From contig JASFXZ010000032.1 in the NCBI GenBank assembly GCA_032209605.1, forward strand, positions 5,085,722 through 5,149,721: a DNA stretch of 64,000 nucleotides, given 5' to 3'. The notes below the pieces were generated by a model. It was given only the letters and a program-made list of their open reading frames with translations. It searched no databases and was not told the DNA's origin. Both the position numbers and the translations under genes were made by a program. The DNA comes from Mactromeris polynyma. Its lineage: Eukaryota > Mollusca > Bivalvia > Venerida > Mactridae. Below are positions 46,621 to 58,737 of this stretch, in pieces. Position 1 is the stretch's first letter, and each line of letters starts with the position of its first letter.

Positions 46621-47834
46621 TAAATAAACAGACGCACCAGTGGAGATTCGATAGAGGTCTGAATCGTATTTTACATAGAGATGACAATCCCCTTTAATAA
46701 GCTTAGAGCATAAAATACACTCTTTAATCATAAGTAAGAAATGTGCACTTGATAAAATGTAAACAATACTTCTGGTCATACATATTTAGACATATGGATA
46801 TTAGATCATGTTGATCAACATACTTCTAATTTTCCCCGAAACACTATTTAAGTTTACTTAATGAACACATTCTATGCAGTCATGCATCTGCTGCGTAAAT
46901 ACCGAATTAATTTTAACGTTCTATACGAGTTTCGAAACATCTCTCCGGAAATGTTTACAAGATAGATTTCGATATGTTTATGTTGTTATAAATTTAAGTT
47001 AAAACTCACCTGCACTGTTCCGTCAATTCCTCGTTGTGGCGTGAACGAAATGTCATAATAAATCTTCAAATATTTTGTTACACTTTCGCAATTAATTGCA
47101 ACGATTTAAGATAATTACATCCGGTATGCACAGACATAAACAACTTCGCTAAAACAACACATTAATCCAAATTGAAATGATAATATGACCGGATATGATC
47201 TCTTGAACCTAAATGCCAATATCCGCCCAATTTTACGTGCTTAAGCATATAATATTTAAGCATACGCATAAGATATGAATGTCATTCATACGTCCAATGT
47301 AATAAGATACGAATGCAAAATTGCTTCATCCCTGAACTGTACTGTGAGAATTGTTTATTAAACGTCTAGAAAATCATTTGTTATGCTGAAACGTTAGAAT
47401 TAGTTGGCAATCATGAAATAGCAGCTGATAACATTTAACACAAAATGATGTAATTTCTAACGCAGATACACACGAACCAGTTTACGTGTATTTATCAACT
47501 CACTTCGTTCAGAGCATTGTGTTATTTTATTATAAGAATACTGTTGACGCAAAACGGACTGGTTGATAACATTTCCCAAAACACATTGTTTACAATTATG
47601 ACCAGAAATAGAACTGGACAAGTCAATAAAAAAGAAAGATTTCTTGAAGTTATTGCATTAAATAAACATGTATCTATGTAAACTAACTATTTATTTCTAT
47701 TTCTTTTCAGTACACATGAAGCAAGACTGAGCTATGTCCGTATACCATACTATTGCACTTTACCGTGTTTACCGGGCAAAATGCCCTACCCTGGAAACGA
47801 ACAAGGACCTCTCGGTTCTACGCGAGGCTTCAGT

Positions 47835-48228
47835 ATTTTTAACCCCCCAGTATTTTTATTGACAGTTCCAAGGCTGTAATTCGCTGTATGGTTATTATTT
47901 CTGTTTGTATTTTGAATGTGTGTTATATTTCCCTTTTCTCATGTGCAATTATTTCACTTTATAAAGTGTTTAGGCTATTTTTTGCCCAGTTTCCTGTGAT
48001 ATTTTCCATCCATTAATTCCCTCTTCACTGTAAGTCTTCTTTGGTTCTCATAGTTATTCCTTATGGTCTGCCAGACCATTCCATGCGCACCTGTTCCCTT
48101 ACGTATGTACCCTTGAGCTGCCTCAAATGCATTATGTTTTATGGATTGTTTTTCCCCGGAGGTTTGTGTAGAGAGGCACTATCTTATGTATGTGGTGTTC
48201 CATGTAGCAACTTATTCTCTCTCATCTA
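47835..48228 (+). repeat. R1 dispersed repeat
   Basis: CCCCCAGTATTTTTATTGAC, TCGCTGTATGGTTATTATTT, CTTATGGTCTGCCAGACCAT, GGCACTATCTTATGTATGTG and AGCAACTTATTCTCTCTC, in R1 order. Confidence 0.87.
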
Positions 48229-48834
48229 CCACCCCTTGACGGATGGAAACCTTCGTATGGTATACCAGCAAATATAATCACTGGTTAAAGTAATAAGCTT
48301 CGCAACACATTATAACTTATAAGACATTTATTTTGTATGCGTCGGTTTTGAAATTATACAGCAATGATAAAACATAAATGATAAAGCTATTTTCAGACTA
48401 ATAACCACGACAATTTTGACAATACATCGTAGTATAGAACAAGTGATTCATAACAAAACCACAATTATTGTTCAACACTGGTATGTAAGACAGTTTTAAT
48501 CTCTGGATCGTTCATCAAACATACATATATATTCTCTTTCCAGGTGCGCTGATTTAAATAGGCGGTATCGAAAAATCGGAAACAAATGGCCAAACCTGCA
48601 ATAAAAACGAGGGACGGGGGAGGGAAATAGCGGCTAAATTTAAAAATGCAACGAAGTATCCTCACACAAGTCAAGATCCAGAAATTAATACCTTTCAGCT
48701 TAAAAGCTTCGTTATGTTTAAACACTTCTGCAGAACTAGCTATACACACCAATTAAAGCTAAGCTACGCCCCTGCTACCCGACTCTTTGAAATATATAGC
48801 ATAAAAATACAATTCATATTAGATTGTAAGCGCA

Positions 48835-48990
48835 AGAACACAGCCATGTCCCCTTACGTATGTGCCATTGAACCTCTTATAATGCCTTATGTTATATGGA
48901 TTGTTGTTTTCCCGTAGGTCTGTGTGGAGAGGGCACTGTCTTATGTATGTGACATTCTCTGCAGCAACTTATTCTCTCTCTTTTTATGAA
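48835..48990 (+). repeat. R1 dispersed repeat, 3' part
   Basis: CCCTTACGTATGTGCCATTG, GGTCTGTGTGGAGAGGGCAC and GCAGCAACTTATTCTCTCTC. Confidence 0.8.
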
Positions 48991-49799
48991 AAGGATTTTT
49001 CTCAATGTTTATGTAAATGAATCCTCAATGTACCATAACTCTGTACTAAGGTATAAAACAAAGGCAACTCAGATACCACTCAAGAAGGGATAACAATAAT
49101 GACACATTTGGCTATAACTGAATGTCTTTTATGTTTGCTACATTTTCTATTCAGGTGAAAAAGAATCCTATATAAATGCTCTTCTCATTCGACGTTACGG
49201 CAAGATATAATAACACACATATCACATTTTTCCATTGTTGCTTTACAGAGAAAAAACATTTATCGTGTCTCCAAAGTTAAACATCATTTAACATGAATGA
49301 ATGAATGTTTTTATGGCTCATCGACAGCTTTGGTCATTCAATACGCTCATTAGCAAGGAAGCATGAATCGTCCATAACAATATATGTGGGCTCAGGTGAT
49401 AGTATACGTTAATAATAGTTTCGGAATATGCTTTGATGACAATACAATCTTAAGGAAAGGCGCAGTGAATATATTTCTAAGCACCATGAAACAACATTAG
49501 CTTGTGATTCTATTGAAATGCGATTTCACAGACCTGCACAAACATACAAATAATAACTTGTTCATGCACAAAAGTTTTAACAACATTATCTATGGCCCTC
49601 GCCTTATTCTTTGATGTTCATGACGTATCGTTATTCGACATAGTTTCCTATATTTTCGTCCAATTTCATGGCAACTTTGTTAGATTCTATCGGGTTGTTT
49701 CTTTGTGTTTTTAGGTGTCCTTTGTATGTGACATTTGCTTCTAAACTCAATTATTCATTTTGAATGATGTTTTTTCAGCATAAAAATTGATATAGTAAA

Positions 49800-50005
49800 G
49801 TGTGTTTATTCACTATAGTGTCATCCCTAGTTAAAGGGCCCGCCATTTCTGACTTATGAGACACCTACTTTCTGAGCACATTTACTTCCCGATTCCTAAT
49901 CTTTATTGATAGGCACCAGGCAGGTAGGCGCACGATAACCGTTACCTGGATTCGAACCTCCCACTCCAGAGGCGGATGCCTTTACCACTCAGTCACGGGA
50001 AGACT
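49800..50005 (-). mobile_element. tRNA-derived SINE, same family as 42419-42665
   Basis: On the minus strand: GTGACTGAGTGGTAAAGGCA, B box GGTTCGAATCC, then ATCGGGAAGTAAATGTGCTC, CTCATAAGTCAGAAATGGCG and GGGATGACACTATAGTGAAT, matching the 42.4-kb copy throughout. The A-box side is more complete here. Confidence 0.87.
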
Positions 50006-50499
50006 TAATTTCTGGTAGGAAATTAGGTCTAATACTAATACAACCAACAACTACATGTACTATTAATTCAATTAATAGAAGTTTTATTACACAATGAGAA
50101 TCACAACACCAGATGATTTGACAGATCTACACGTTTATTTTATCTGACTGTACAACAACATGTCTTAACATGGAACTAATGCATCATAATCAATATGAAT
50201 TATATGAACAGTCTTTGTCCACATTAACCAAGTAAACAAGGTGACAACTGCATACGTGCACGTAAACACACACGCTTATTATTATTAAATAAAAATAACA
50301 TATGGTTTTAAATTCCTTCTTTTTTTGTGTTTTTTATTTTTTCCTGCGAAAACACGCCACATATTTTAAATAAGCTTATTGTTATAATCGAAACAATGAA
50401 CATCGAAAACAAGAAAACAAATAAAGCTTTGAACATCACTTTTATTTAAGGTTATTTTTTCGCAAGAAAAATGGATAAGGTACTGAGAGCAAGGTCAGT

Positions 50500-50946
50500 C
50501 AAAGACCATATAGAGATTAAGTGTGAGGTAAGCTAACTGTTAAATCCAGTTAACCCCCAGTATTTTAACTGACAGTTTCAATGCTGTAAATCGTTGTATG
50601 GTTATTATTTCTGTTTTGTTTAAATGTATGTTTTCCCCTTTCCCCATATGCAATTCTTTCACTTGATATGACAGTCATATTTGTCTCCCTCTTTCAACCA
50701 ATTATTACTGACTTTCTTGACTTGTTCCGTGATGTATTATATCCATTGGTTTCTCCCTTGTTGTTCCCCCTGAATTATCCTTAATTGTTCTTTTATGGTC
50801 GGCCAGACCATTGCTTACACCCCTATTCTTACACATGTCTACCACATGTCTGACCTTTTGTGGACTGTTGTTTTCCCAGGATTCTGTTTGGGGAGACATT
50901 GTCTTATGTACGTGGCGTTGCAGTAACAACTTAAAAACCTCTCTTT
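50500..50946 (+). repeat. R1 dispersed repeat, near full length
   Basis: GACCATATAGAGATTAAGTG, GTTAAATCCAGTTAACCCCC, CGTTGTATGGTTATTATTTC, TTTATGGTCGGCCAGACCAT and TTGTCTTATGTACGTGGCGT, in R1 order. Confidence 0.87.
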
Positions 50947-51372
50947 AATACATTTTGTTGGAATTCTCGTCTGCATAATCAAATATGTTTGTATATTATA
51001 ACGTAGAGCGACACAGTCGCTCATCATATAAATACGAAAATAATGTTAGAGGTCGTTTTATAAGAATATAAAATTGTTTATAGTAAAGACATCCGGACTT
51101 ACGATGTACTATATGAAGACAATAATTAGTATACAACATCAACATTTCTAACAAACTTTCAATATTTTTCTACATAGCATTGGATAGCAACAGTATCTAC
51201 GAACATTATGTTCCTTGTTTATTCTGCATTTAATCAATCCACTAGCCCCTGTGTGTCAAATATATATTGAAACCCGCTCGAACTACATTATAAGCGCAAA
51301 CAAAGCAGACGATATCCAATATTGAAAACGTTACTAAACCCATTTTGCAAATATATAATTCGAGCATTCGAA

Positions 51373-53201
51373 TTAGATTTTAAGCACCAAAACGCAGACG
51401 AAAGCCAATATTGATGACGTCATAGTCATAGCGGTTCCAGTACCATAAATATACTTGCTGTTACACAAGTCTGTTTCGCAACACCGTGTCGTCGCGTTTG
51501 TGCCAGTTGCCACCTCTCTGTGGTGTAAATATTCACAATTCCTTTTACATCCGACGTCGTAGATGATAGAAGAACCAATTGAAATGACAGTTTCCTAAAA
51601 TAAAAGATTTAAATTCAATGTACAACGCTTTGATCCAACCAGACCGTGAGTACATGAAATTTTAGCACAAACGGCCCAACATAACAGCGTATTGAAGTTT
51701 AACACGCGTCTTCGCAAAACAATCAAACATACTGTTCTTTCAATGTTCGAGCCTCAACGGTCGAGTGGTTTTGAAAGCAGACCCTAAATCACTTGCTCCT
51801 CATTGATACGAGTACAAATCCCAACCGGAATGTGGACTTTGTTTGTGAGGAAGCTTGAATCTGGCTAACAGAAGGTCGATGGTGCTACACAAGTGCCTAG
51901 CTATGCTCAAAATCAAGCTAGAATGAGGACCTGTAGGTATACTTCTTCCTTAATAGCTAGAATCGTCATAACGATGACCCAGGCTGTTTTGTGGTTTTAG
52001 GTCTGCGTGGGGAGGCACTGTTTTATGTATGTGGCGTTTCCTGTAGCTACGTATTCTCTCTCTTTTAAATCCCCATAACAATACAACATCAAATACCTAT
52101 TCAAGACGAATTGAAAGATCAACGCAAACTTGAACGAAATGTTGCACTTAAAAACGCAAACATATGTCGGTAGATTAGATTCTTAAGTGATAAACAATTA
52201 TGAAAAAATGTTTGCAATATGTCTCCAACCAACCAGCATATAAAGAAAAAGAAAAGTACTAAAAGAGGAAGTCGCTGTTCAAGATTTTTCATTTTCTCAA
52301 GAGTATACAATAGCAATAAGGAAGTTGGATTTAAATTTTAGATGGACATGCCGTCAAAGTGGCTTTAGCCCCCGAGTATACAATAGTTTTTAATGATGTT
52401 CGATTTAAATTTGAGATGGACATGCCGTCAAAGTGGCTTTAGCCCCCGAGTATACAATAGTATTTAAGGATGTTTGATTTAAATTTGAGATGGACATGCC
52501 GTCAAAGTGGCTTTAGCCCCCGAGTATACAATGGTATTTAAGGATGTTTGATTTTAATTTGAGATGGACATGCGTCAAAGTGGCTGTAGTCCCCCTGAAT
52601 TTATTCTTACAGTTCCATCGTTGTGCTGTTATGGTTACTGTGTTAAATGTTGTACACGTCTTTGGTTGTTCCCTGCGACCCTGTATTGTTTTTCTTGTGT
52701 ATTCAATGTTTGTATTCGTGCTGGAGTGAGTTGTGTGAAGACACTGCTTGTGAACATGGCTGTCCTTTTGCGCCTAATGCTAACTTACAATTTCACTTCT
52801 TCGTTTATAGTAAATAACTACGATTCTGAAAAATAAGGCTTACTGGTTAGGTTTAAACTCTCAGTTTTTTTGTCACTAAACGTACCAAGTCAGTACTCTT
52901 ATTACACCTATCATAACTGTGTTGTGTTACTTTTACTGTTGTAATTGTTTACATGTTTGTATATTTGCATTTCTCCCTGTGTTTTGGGGTTGTCTGTCTG
53001 TGTCCTTTGTATGTAGACTTTCCTGCTTCACTTCGTTTTTCAGTTTTGTAATTCAAATCGATGAATGTCGTGAGTACTTACAAAGCATTTCTCGTCTTCA
53101 GCAAGCTGACATTTATTCATTATGGTTGACGTGAGGCAGGTATAATCATTTTCGTCAGTAGCGTTAGCGATACACGTGGCATTATAACATTGTACCGAAT
53201 C
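51373..53201 (-). CDS. Ly6/uPAR (LU) domain protein cassette B, 5' exons not found
   Basis: Two phase-0 exons, 53082-53201 and 51373-51594. The first (40 residues) encodes DSVQCYNATC ... NKCQLAEDEKCF; the second (73 residues plus stop) encodes the rest of the domain, VGCKRNCEY ... RCCETDLCN, then a hydrophobic tail (SSILAFVCVLVLKI). Together they give ten cysteines in the LU order with the CC-x4-CN signature, and the tail fits a GPI-attachment signal, so an extracellular membrane-anchored protein is expected. The exon borders and the 120-nt length of the first exon equal those of cassette A. Only 240 bp separate this cassette from the stop codon of cassette A, and I see no signal-peptide exon there. 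It is therefore either a gene lacking its start or an alternative 3' half using the upstream exons of A. The LU fold is shared by many receptors and ligands; the role is unknown. Confidence 0.72.
51990..52066 (+). repeat. R1 dispersed repeat, 3' end only
   Basis: GGTCTGCGTGGGGAGGCACT, TTTATGTATGTGGCGTTTCC, then TACGTATTCTCTCTC. Confidence 0.75.
52270..52640. repeat. 74-bp tandem repeat, four copies
   Basis: GATGGACATGCCGTCAAAGT starts at 52341, 52415 and 52489, with a fourth unit at 52563 that has lost one base (GATGGACATGCGTCAAAGTG). Each unit includes GGCTTTAGCCCCCGAGTATA. In the intron of cassette B. Confidence 0.92.
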
Positions 53202-53441
53202 CTGAAAAACATCAAATATACTCAAATATATATCACAAATAATATTCATAAAATTATATATAATTAAAAACACAAAGAAATGATCGACTGTACTTGTTCT
53301 CAACAAAACTCGTATTCACTCTAACAACAGACATGTAGGCTACTTTAGAAACACCAATATTAAAGCAACATTGGTGTCATTGGTAGATTAACAATTTCAT
53401 ATACTCAGGGTACAACTCGATTAGATCATTTTTCTCTGACA

Positions 53442-55325
53442 TTAGGCTAGTAGAGCTAATAAAAACCAAATTACCACTGTCGTATAATTGGATATAACCG
53501 TCGTTTTTAAAGGTGCTCGTTGCGAAAGCCAAATACTCGGAGAATTCTTATTACATAGGTCTGTATCGCAACACGATTTGGTAGACTTTACTCCAGTTGC
53601 CATCCGCCCGTCTTGTACAAATGAGCAACTCTTTTTGCATCCAACTTGGTAGACCATATAAGGCCCATATTTAGAGACCTTTTGCTAAAAAAACAAAAAC
53701 ACATTTAAAAGCAATATGCAAAGCCTATCAGGTCTGACCGTATTTATGTCAAAAATGAAAATAATAGTTATGACAAAGTATCCGAGAAGATAGATGTGTA
53801 GAACTTGAACATGCGTCGCGCATAGTACGGCATTCCCAGAATAACACGGTAATAAATATTTGAAATAATAATAATAAATTCTTTATTATAAGGTAACCTA
53901 TTCAGGTTTACAATAAAATGTAGACGCTACATCTTATTTTCAATATGGCCTTCTATTAACAATTAAACACGCACAAACAAACAAGAATTCACACACAAAC
54001 AACAAGCATTCACACACGCATAAACAAACAAACATTCAACCGAACAATGTATGTAACCTTGACGCGGATTGGTTGACCTGTCGATAAGGGGTACGTTAAT
54101 TACCGAAATCCACTGCATTTCGGTGAATTTACCGAAATCCATTTTGTATCGAGAGTGACCAGCAATCGTAACATCTCGGCATTTCTTTATGTTGCACAAC
54201 AAATCTTAACTTTCAAATTGCGCACACCATCTTTTTGTTTTACATTTCACCAGTGGATACCCATTAATGTGCATTGTCACATGAGGTGGTTTTGATAGTG
54301 CCTTAAAGTTTATTTATGTGCAAGGTTGACTTGCCATCTAATCCCAAGTCAGTAAATTGACAGTTTTCAAGCTTAGAGGCCGTTTGATTTTAATGTATCG
54401 CCTAAAACAGAGTTTTGACGGCTGACTAGCTTTATAATTCAAAAGTCTGAGTGAATGTCTCTTACAAAACAGCTCTCGCCTTCAGCAAGCCCACATCTAT
54501 CTGTTATGGTTGTTTGAATACAGGTATTTGCATTCCGGTCAGAAGAATTATCGACACACATCCCATTGTAACATTGTACAACAGCCTTAAAGGAGATTAT
54601 AATAATTGATATATATACTGAAATATGTAATAATCAAGGTATATACTGGAAGGGGAGCATTCTCAATACAAAAATCACAAACTCCTCTGACAAGTTTCTT
54701 TATACATGTGTTCTGTTTAGAAAGTTAAGAAAATAGCGAATTATGGAAAACTTAAATGGAACATTCTCGTCATATGTGTTAATAATATTTTATAACAGAA
54801 ATAGGCACATATACTTAACGCCATTAAAAGCAACTATTTCACTTAGCCTTCATTCTATTCCAAGTTTTAAACGCGTTTTCTTGTTACAAATGTGCAAATC
54901 ATTCATAAAAAAGAAATCAAACTATGGCCCTAGTATTCATATCTCACAATTTATTAAGTTTAGGAAATTATGTTTGATAACATATAATTATAATTTCTTA
55001 ATAACGTCACCGTTTTTCGCGGACAATTTGAGTTGCGTTTTAATGGCGTGGAGTATATGATTATATTACATTATAGGTTTTGGACAGCACAGAGCTGATA
55101 GAAATCTAAGGACGATTCCCTGGAAAAACGTATGATTTACTTATCAATTAAATTAAGTAATATTCGGCGATATATTTGAGATTCTTACCGCTATAGAAGG
55201 CGTTGTATTGGATGGAATGAACATGGCATAATTGCTAGAATTCCGAGGTTGTCCGGTAGTGGTTTCAAATGTACTACTAGTGAATGTTGTCGACCATGAA
55301 ACTGAGAACGTTGAACTAGTCGTTG
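53442..55325 (-). CDS. Ly6/uPAR (LU) domain protein cassette A, GPI-type; first exon uncertain
   Basis: Exons 55189-55325, 54466-54585 and 53442-53684. The first is a Ser/Thr-rich stretch (TTSSTFSVSWSTTFTSSTFE), mucin-like and likely O-glycosylated, entered in phase 1 and left in phase 0. The other two are phase 0 and form a ten-cysteine LU domain: AVVQCYNGMC ... DRCGLAEGESCF, then YQVGCKKSCSF ... KSCCDTDLCN. The C-terminus (VISNYTTVVIWFLLALLA) is a hydrophobic tail after a short spacer, as in GPI-anchored proteins. Three-finger LU proteins act outside the cell as receptors, co-receptors or ligand modulators; nothing here fixes the partner. The start codon and signal peptide are missing from this model; a 42-nt candidate exon at 58696-58737 fits in phase. 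A paralogous cassette follows at 53201-51373. The fold is shared with secreted three-finger proteins, but the membrane tail argues against a secreted effector. Confidence 0.78.
54040..54230. repeat. ~185-bp repeat of the LU locus, copy 1
   Basis: GTAACCTTGACGCGGATTGG, TTACCGAAATCCACTGCATT, CAATCGTAACATCTCGGCAT and TGTTGCACAACAAATCTTAA. Copy 2 at 58345-58535 keeps the same order at high identity; a broken third copy is split between 60018-60070 and 60361-60470. Confidence 0.85.
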
Positions 55326-55447
55326 CTACAAAATTAAGAATTCAAAATAAACCATCCATAGTTAGAATATACCGTTTCAGTAGTGTTGTGGTATGACAAG
55401 ATTCTGTCCATTACAGTCATACATATATGTATATATCTTATGCTAAA

Positions 55448-56549
<1,102 letters not shown>

Positions 56550-56659
56550 ATACATAATTAAATAATGTTTACCACCGTACTGGCTGCCTTTGCAGATCCT
56601 ACTGTGCCATTATTTTAATGAATGATGAAGTTGACCAGGAAATGACACATACATAACAC

Positions 56660-57045
56660 AAGTGTGAGGTTTGCTAGCTTTTAAATCGATTTAAATCCCC
56701 AGTATTTTTATATACAGTTCCAAGGCTGTAAATCGCTATGTGATTACTATTTTTACGTATTTAAATTTATCTGTATTTTCTATATTTTCATATTTTATAA
56801 GTTACCCTTTACCCATGTGCTGTTCCTTTATATAACATTCAGGGTTTTCACTCCTTTTCGACCCGAGGGCCACGAACCTTCTTGACTTGTCCTGTGGTGT
56901 ATTCCATTGATTTAATTCCTATTCTCCCTTGCTGTCCCCTTAAATTCTCCCCATTACCATACTTGTTTACCCTTGCACCTTCTCGATCCCTAATGTTTAG
57001 AATACTTTAGGCATTGTCTTGCGTATGTGACATTCCCTGTAACAT
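56660..57045 (+). repeat. R1 dispersed repeat
   Basis: GTGTGAGGTTTGCTAGCTTT, CCCCAGTATTTTTATATACA, CTTGACTTGTCCTGTGGTGT and GGCATTGTCTTGCGTATGTG, in R1 order with internal deletions. Confidence 0.82.
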
Positions 57046-58344
57046 TTCCTATATGTATATAGTGGAAACTACAATAATCTTCTTGTTAAAAACTACAGGC
57101 CCAATTTTGAAATAATTTCACCTAAATCCTTAGGTAACCCTCTACCAAGATTGTTCAATTGTGTGATTCACTAAAAACTCTGGCTGCCAGAAGACGGGTT
57201 ACTCTCTCTATATGTATACATTATAACTATAGTGATATTTTTAGCAGACTGGCAATCAAAAGTTCTGCTTTTTTGTGAGAATCATGACTCTAACGAAATG
57301 TTGCACCCTGTGACAGAAGACCATAATACCAAACATTTCAATCGCTCGGTTGAGTAATTCAGAGTCTTCATGGCCCTCTTGTAATACTATAAAATGCATA
57401 AGTGAGTTCTATAAAATAGGCATGATTGGTTAATTGTTATAATTGGAAAAGCATGAGGTATTGTTTTACATATGATCTATACACACCCGATCATAGAAAC
57501 AAGCAAACGGAATTGCAAATGAATAATGTTCCTACACAGATCCTACGGGAACATCAGCACAACAAATGCTAGAAGGTTAAAGTGCAAACACCTATGGGGA
57601 TGTGGCGGTAAGGAGTTGTCTGGCTGATTATCACAAACAATTATAGACAGTTAAATAAGGAGGGGGACAACAAACCGTGTACTATATATCGCGATTTCTC
57701 AATATATGCACAGTTTTGGCAACTATAAGTTGTTTTGCGGCACACATAGGCATTCCTCCTATGTCACACAAATGCAAACTAGGCACATAACCACGCAACT
57801 GCATCACTCTACACAGTCCGTGTGATAAAGAGAGTATACATTCACTAGGATTGAAATATGGACAGAGACATTATACCTTTGAAGGCGAAATAATTTATTT
57901 GGTGAACAATAATAAACATCTTGGCAGTGTGTTTCAAATACTGACCGACCGTAACGCCATTCACTCATTAACTAGTAATACCACACAGATCAAAATGAAA
58001 AAGAGTTTAAGAATCAACCTCTGGGGATCAGTTACGAAATTAATCGTGGAAACTAAGGCGTAACTGTCATATAATTGAGCACCGTGAAAATTAGGACTGA
58101 CGCGATACGTCTGAAACGTACCACGATACATTGCAATATTTATGCCACGTATCGCAATATTTACCACACTATATCGCTCCATTAACCTGCGATATAATTG
58201 TACGTGTCCTTTTTACTTTTACATATATATTTAACTCCAAACTCATTATATGTGTTGCAAAATAAACATGCACAAGTTATTATTCTCATGTCCTTTTCGG
58301 CTATTTGCATATCAGTGTTGTGTAAACCAAATAAATCTTAACCA

Positions 58345-58535
58345 CCGAACAACGTTTGTAACCTTGACGCGGATTGGTTAACCTTTCGATACAGGGTACG
58401 TTAACTTACCGAAATCCACTGAATTTCGTTTAATTTACCGAAATCCATTTTGGATATGGAGTGTGCAGCAATCGTAACATCTCGGCATTTTTTATGTTGC
58501 ACAACAAATCTTAACCTTCAAATTGCGCCTAACAT
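58345..58535. repeat. ~185-bp repeat of the LU locus, copy 2
   Basis: GTAACCTTGACGCGGATTGG, TTACCGAAATCCACTGAATT, CAATCGTAACATCTCGGCAT and TGTTGCACAACAAATCTTAA, collinear with 54040-54230. Confidence 0.85.
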
Positions 58536-58695
58536 TTATTTCTTGTTTTGAACTTATATGAGGTTTTCAGGTCTAGATTTTTAGAGCTTCAATCATAAAA
58601 ACGGTACATTCGTTCCATTTCGCGATAGACCCCTTGTGCCTATACGTACGTAACAAATTGCAAAAAGGTGTTGTAAAAAATAGAAAAGAAATTAC

Positions 58696-58737
58696 CCGTA
58701 ATCGACGGCCGAATCTGTATTTCAAAAATCAAAATAC
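58696..58737 (-). other. Candidate 42-nt upstream exon of the LU gene
   Basis: On the minus strand, a pyrimidine-rich acceptor (TTATATTTTTCAG), 42 nt open in the frame ILIFEIQIRPSIT, and a G|GTAATT donor. It leaves in phase 1, as exon 55189-55325 requires. There is no ATG, so further exons would be needed. Short and unsupported by homology. Confidence 0.3.

Larger units (their letters stand above)
45940..47009 (-). other. Probable 5' UTR intron of the Toll-like receptor gene
   Basis: On the minus strand the donor AACAGTGCAG|GTGAGT (47010/47009) and the acceptor TTTTTTATTTCAG (ending 45940) bracket 1070 bp. A CRE-bearing palindromic element (46055-46273) and a reverse R1 copy (about 46340-46620) lie inside. 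No cDNA is available, so the pairing of the sites is inferred. Confidence 0.5.
47010..51372. other. Intergenic region upstream of the Toll-like receptor
   Basis: No supported gene. Three R1 copies (47835-48228, 48835-48990, 50500-50946) and a reverse SINE (about 49800-50005) occupy much of it. The rest is AT-rich. 50030-51230, the 3' flank of the Ly6/uPAR cassette B, is duplicated at 63320-64000. Confidence 0.6.
56550..58695. other. Non-coding stretch beyond the microsatellite
   Basis: An R1 copy (56660-57045), dispersed-repeat text with ACCAAGATTGTTCAATTGTG (about 57060-57230), unassigned AT-rich sequence, then copy 2 of the LU-locus repeat (58345-58535). No supported gene. Confidence 0.55.
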
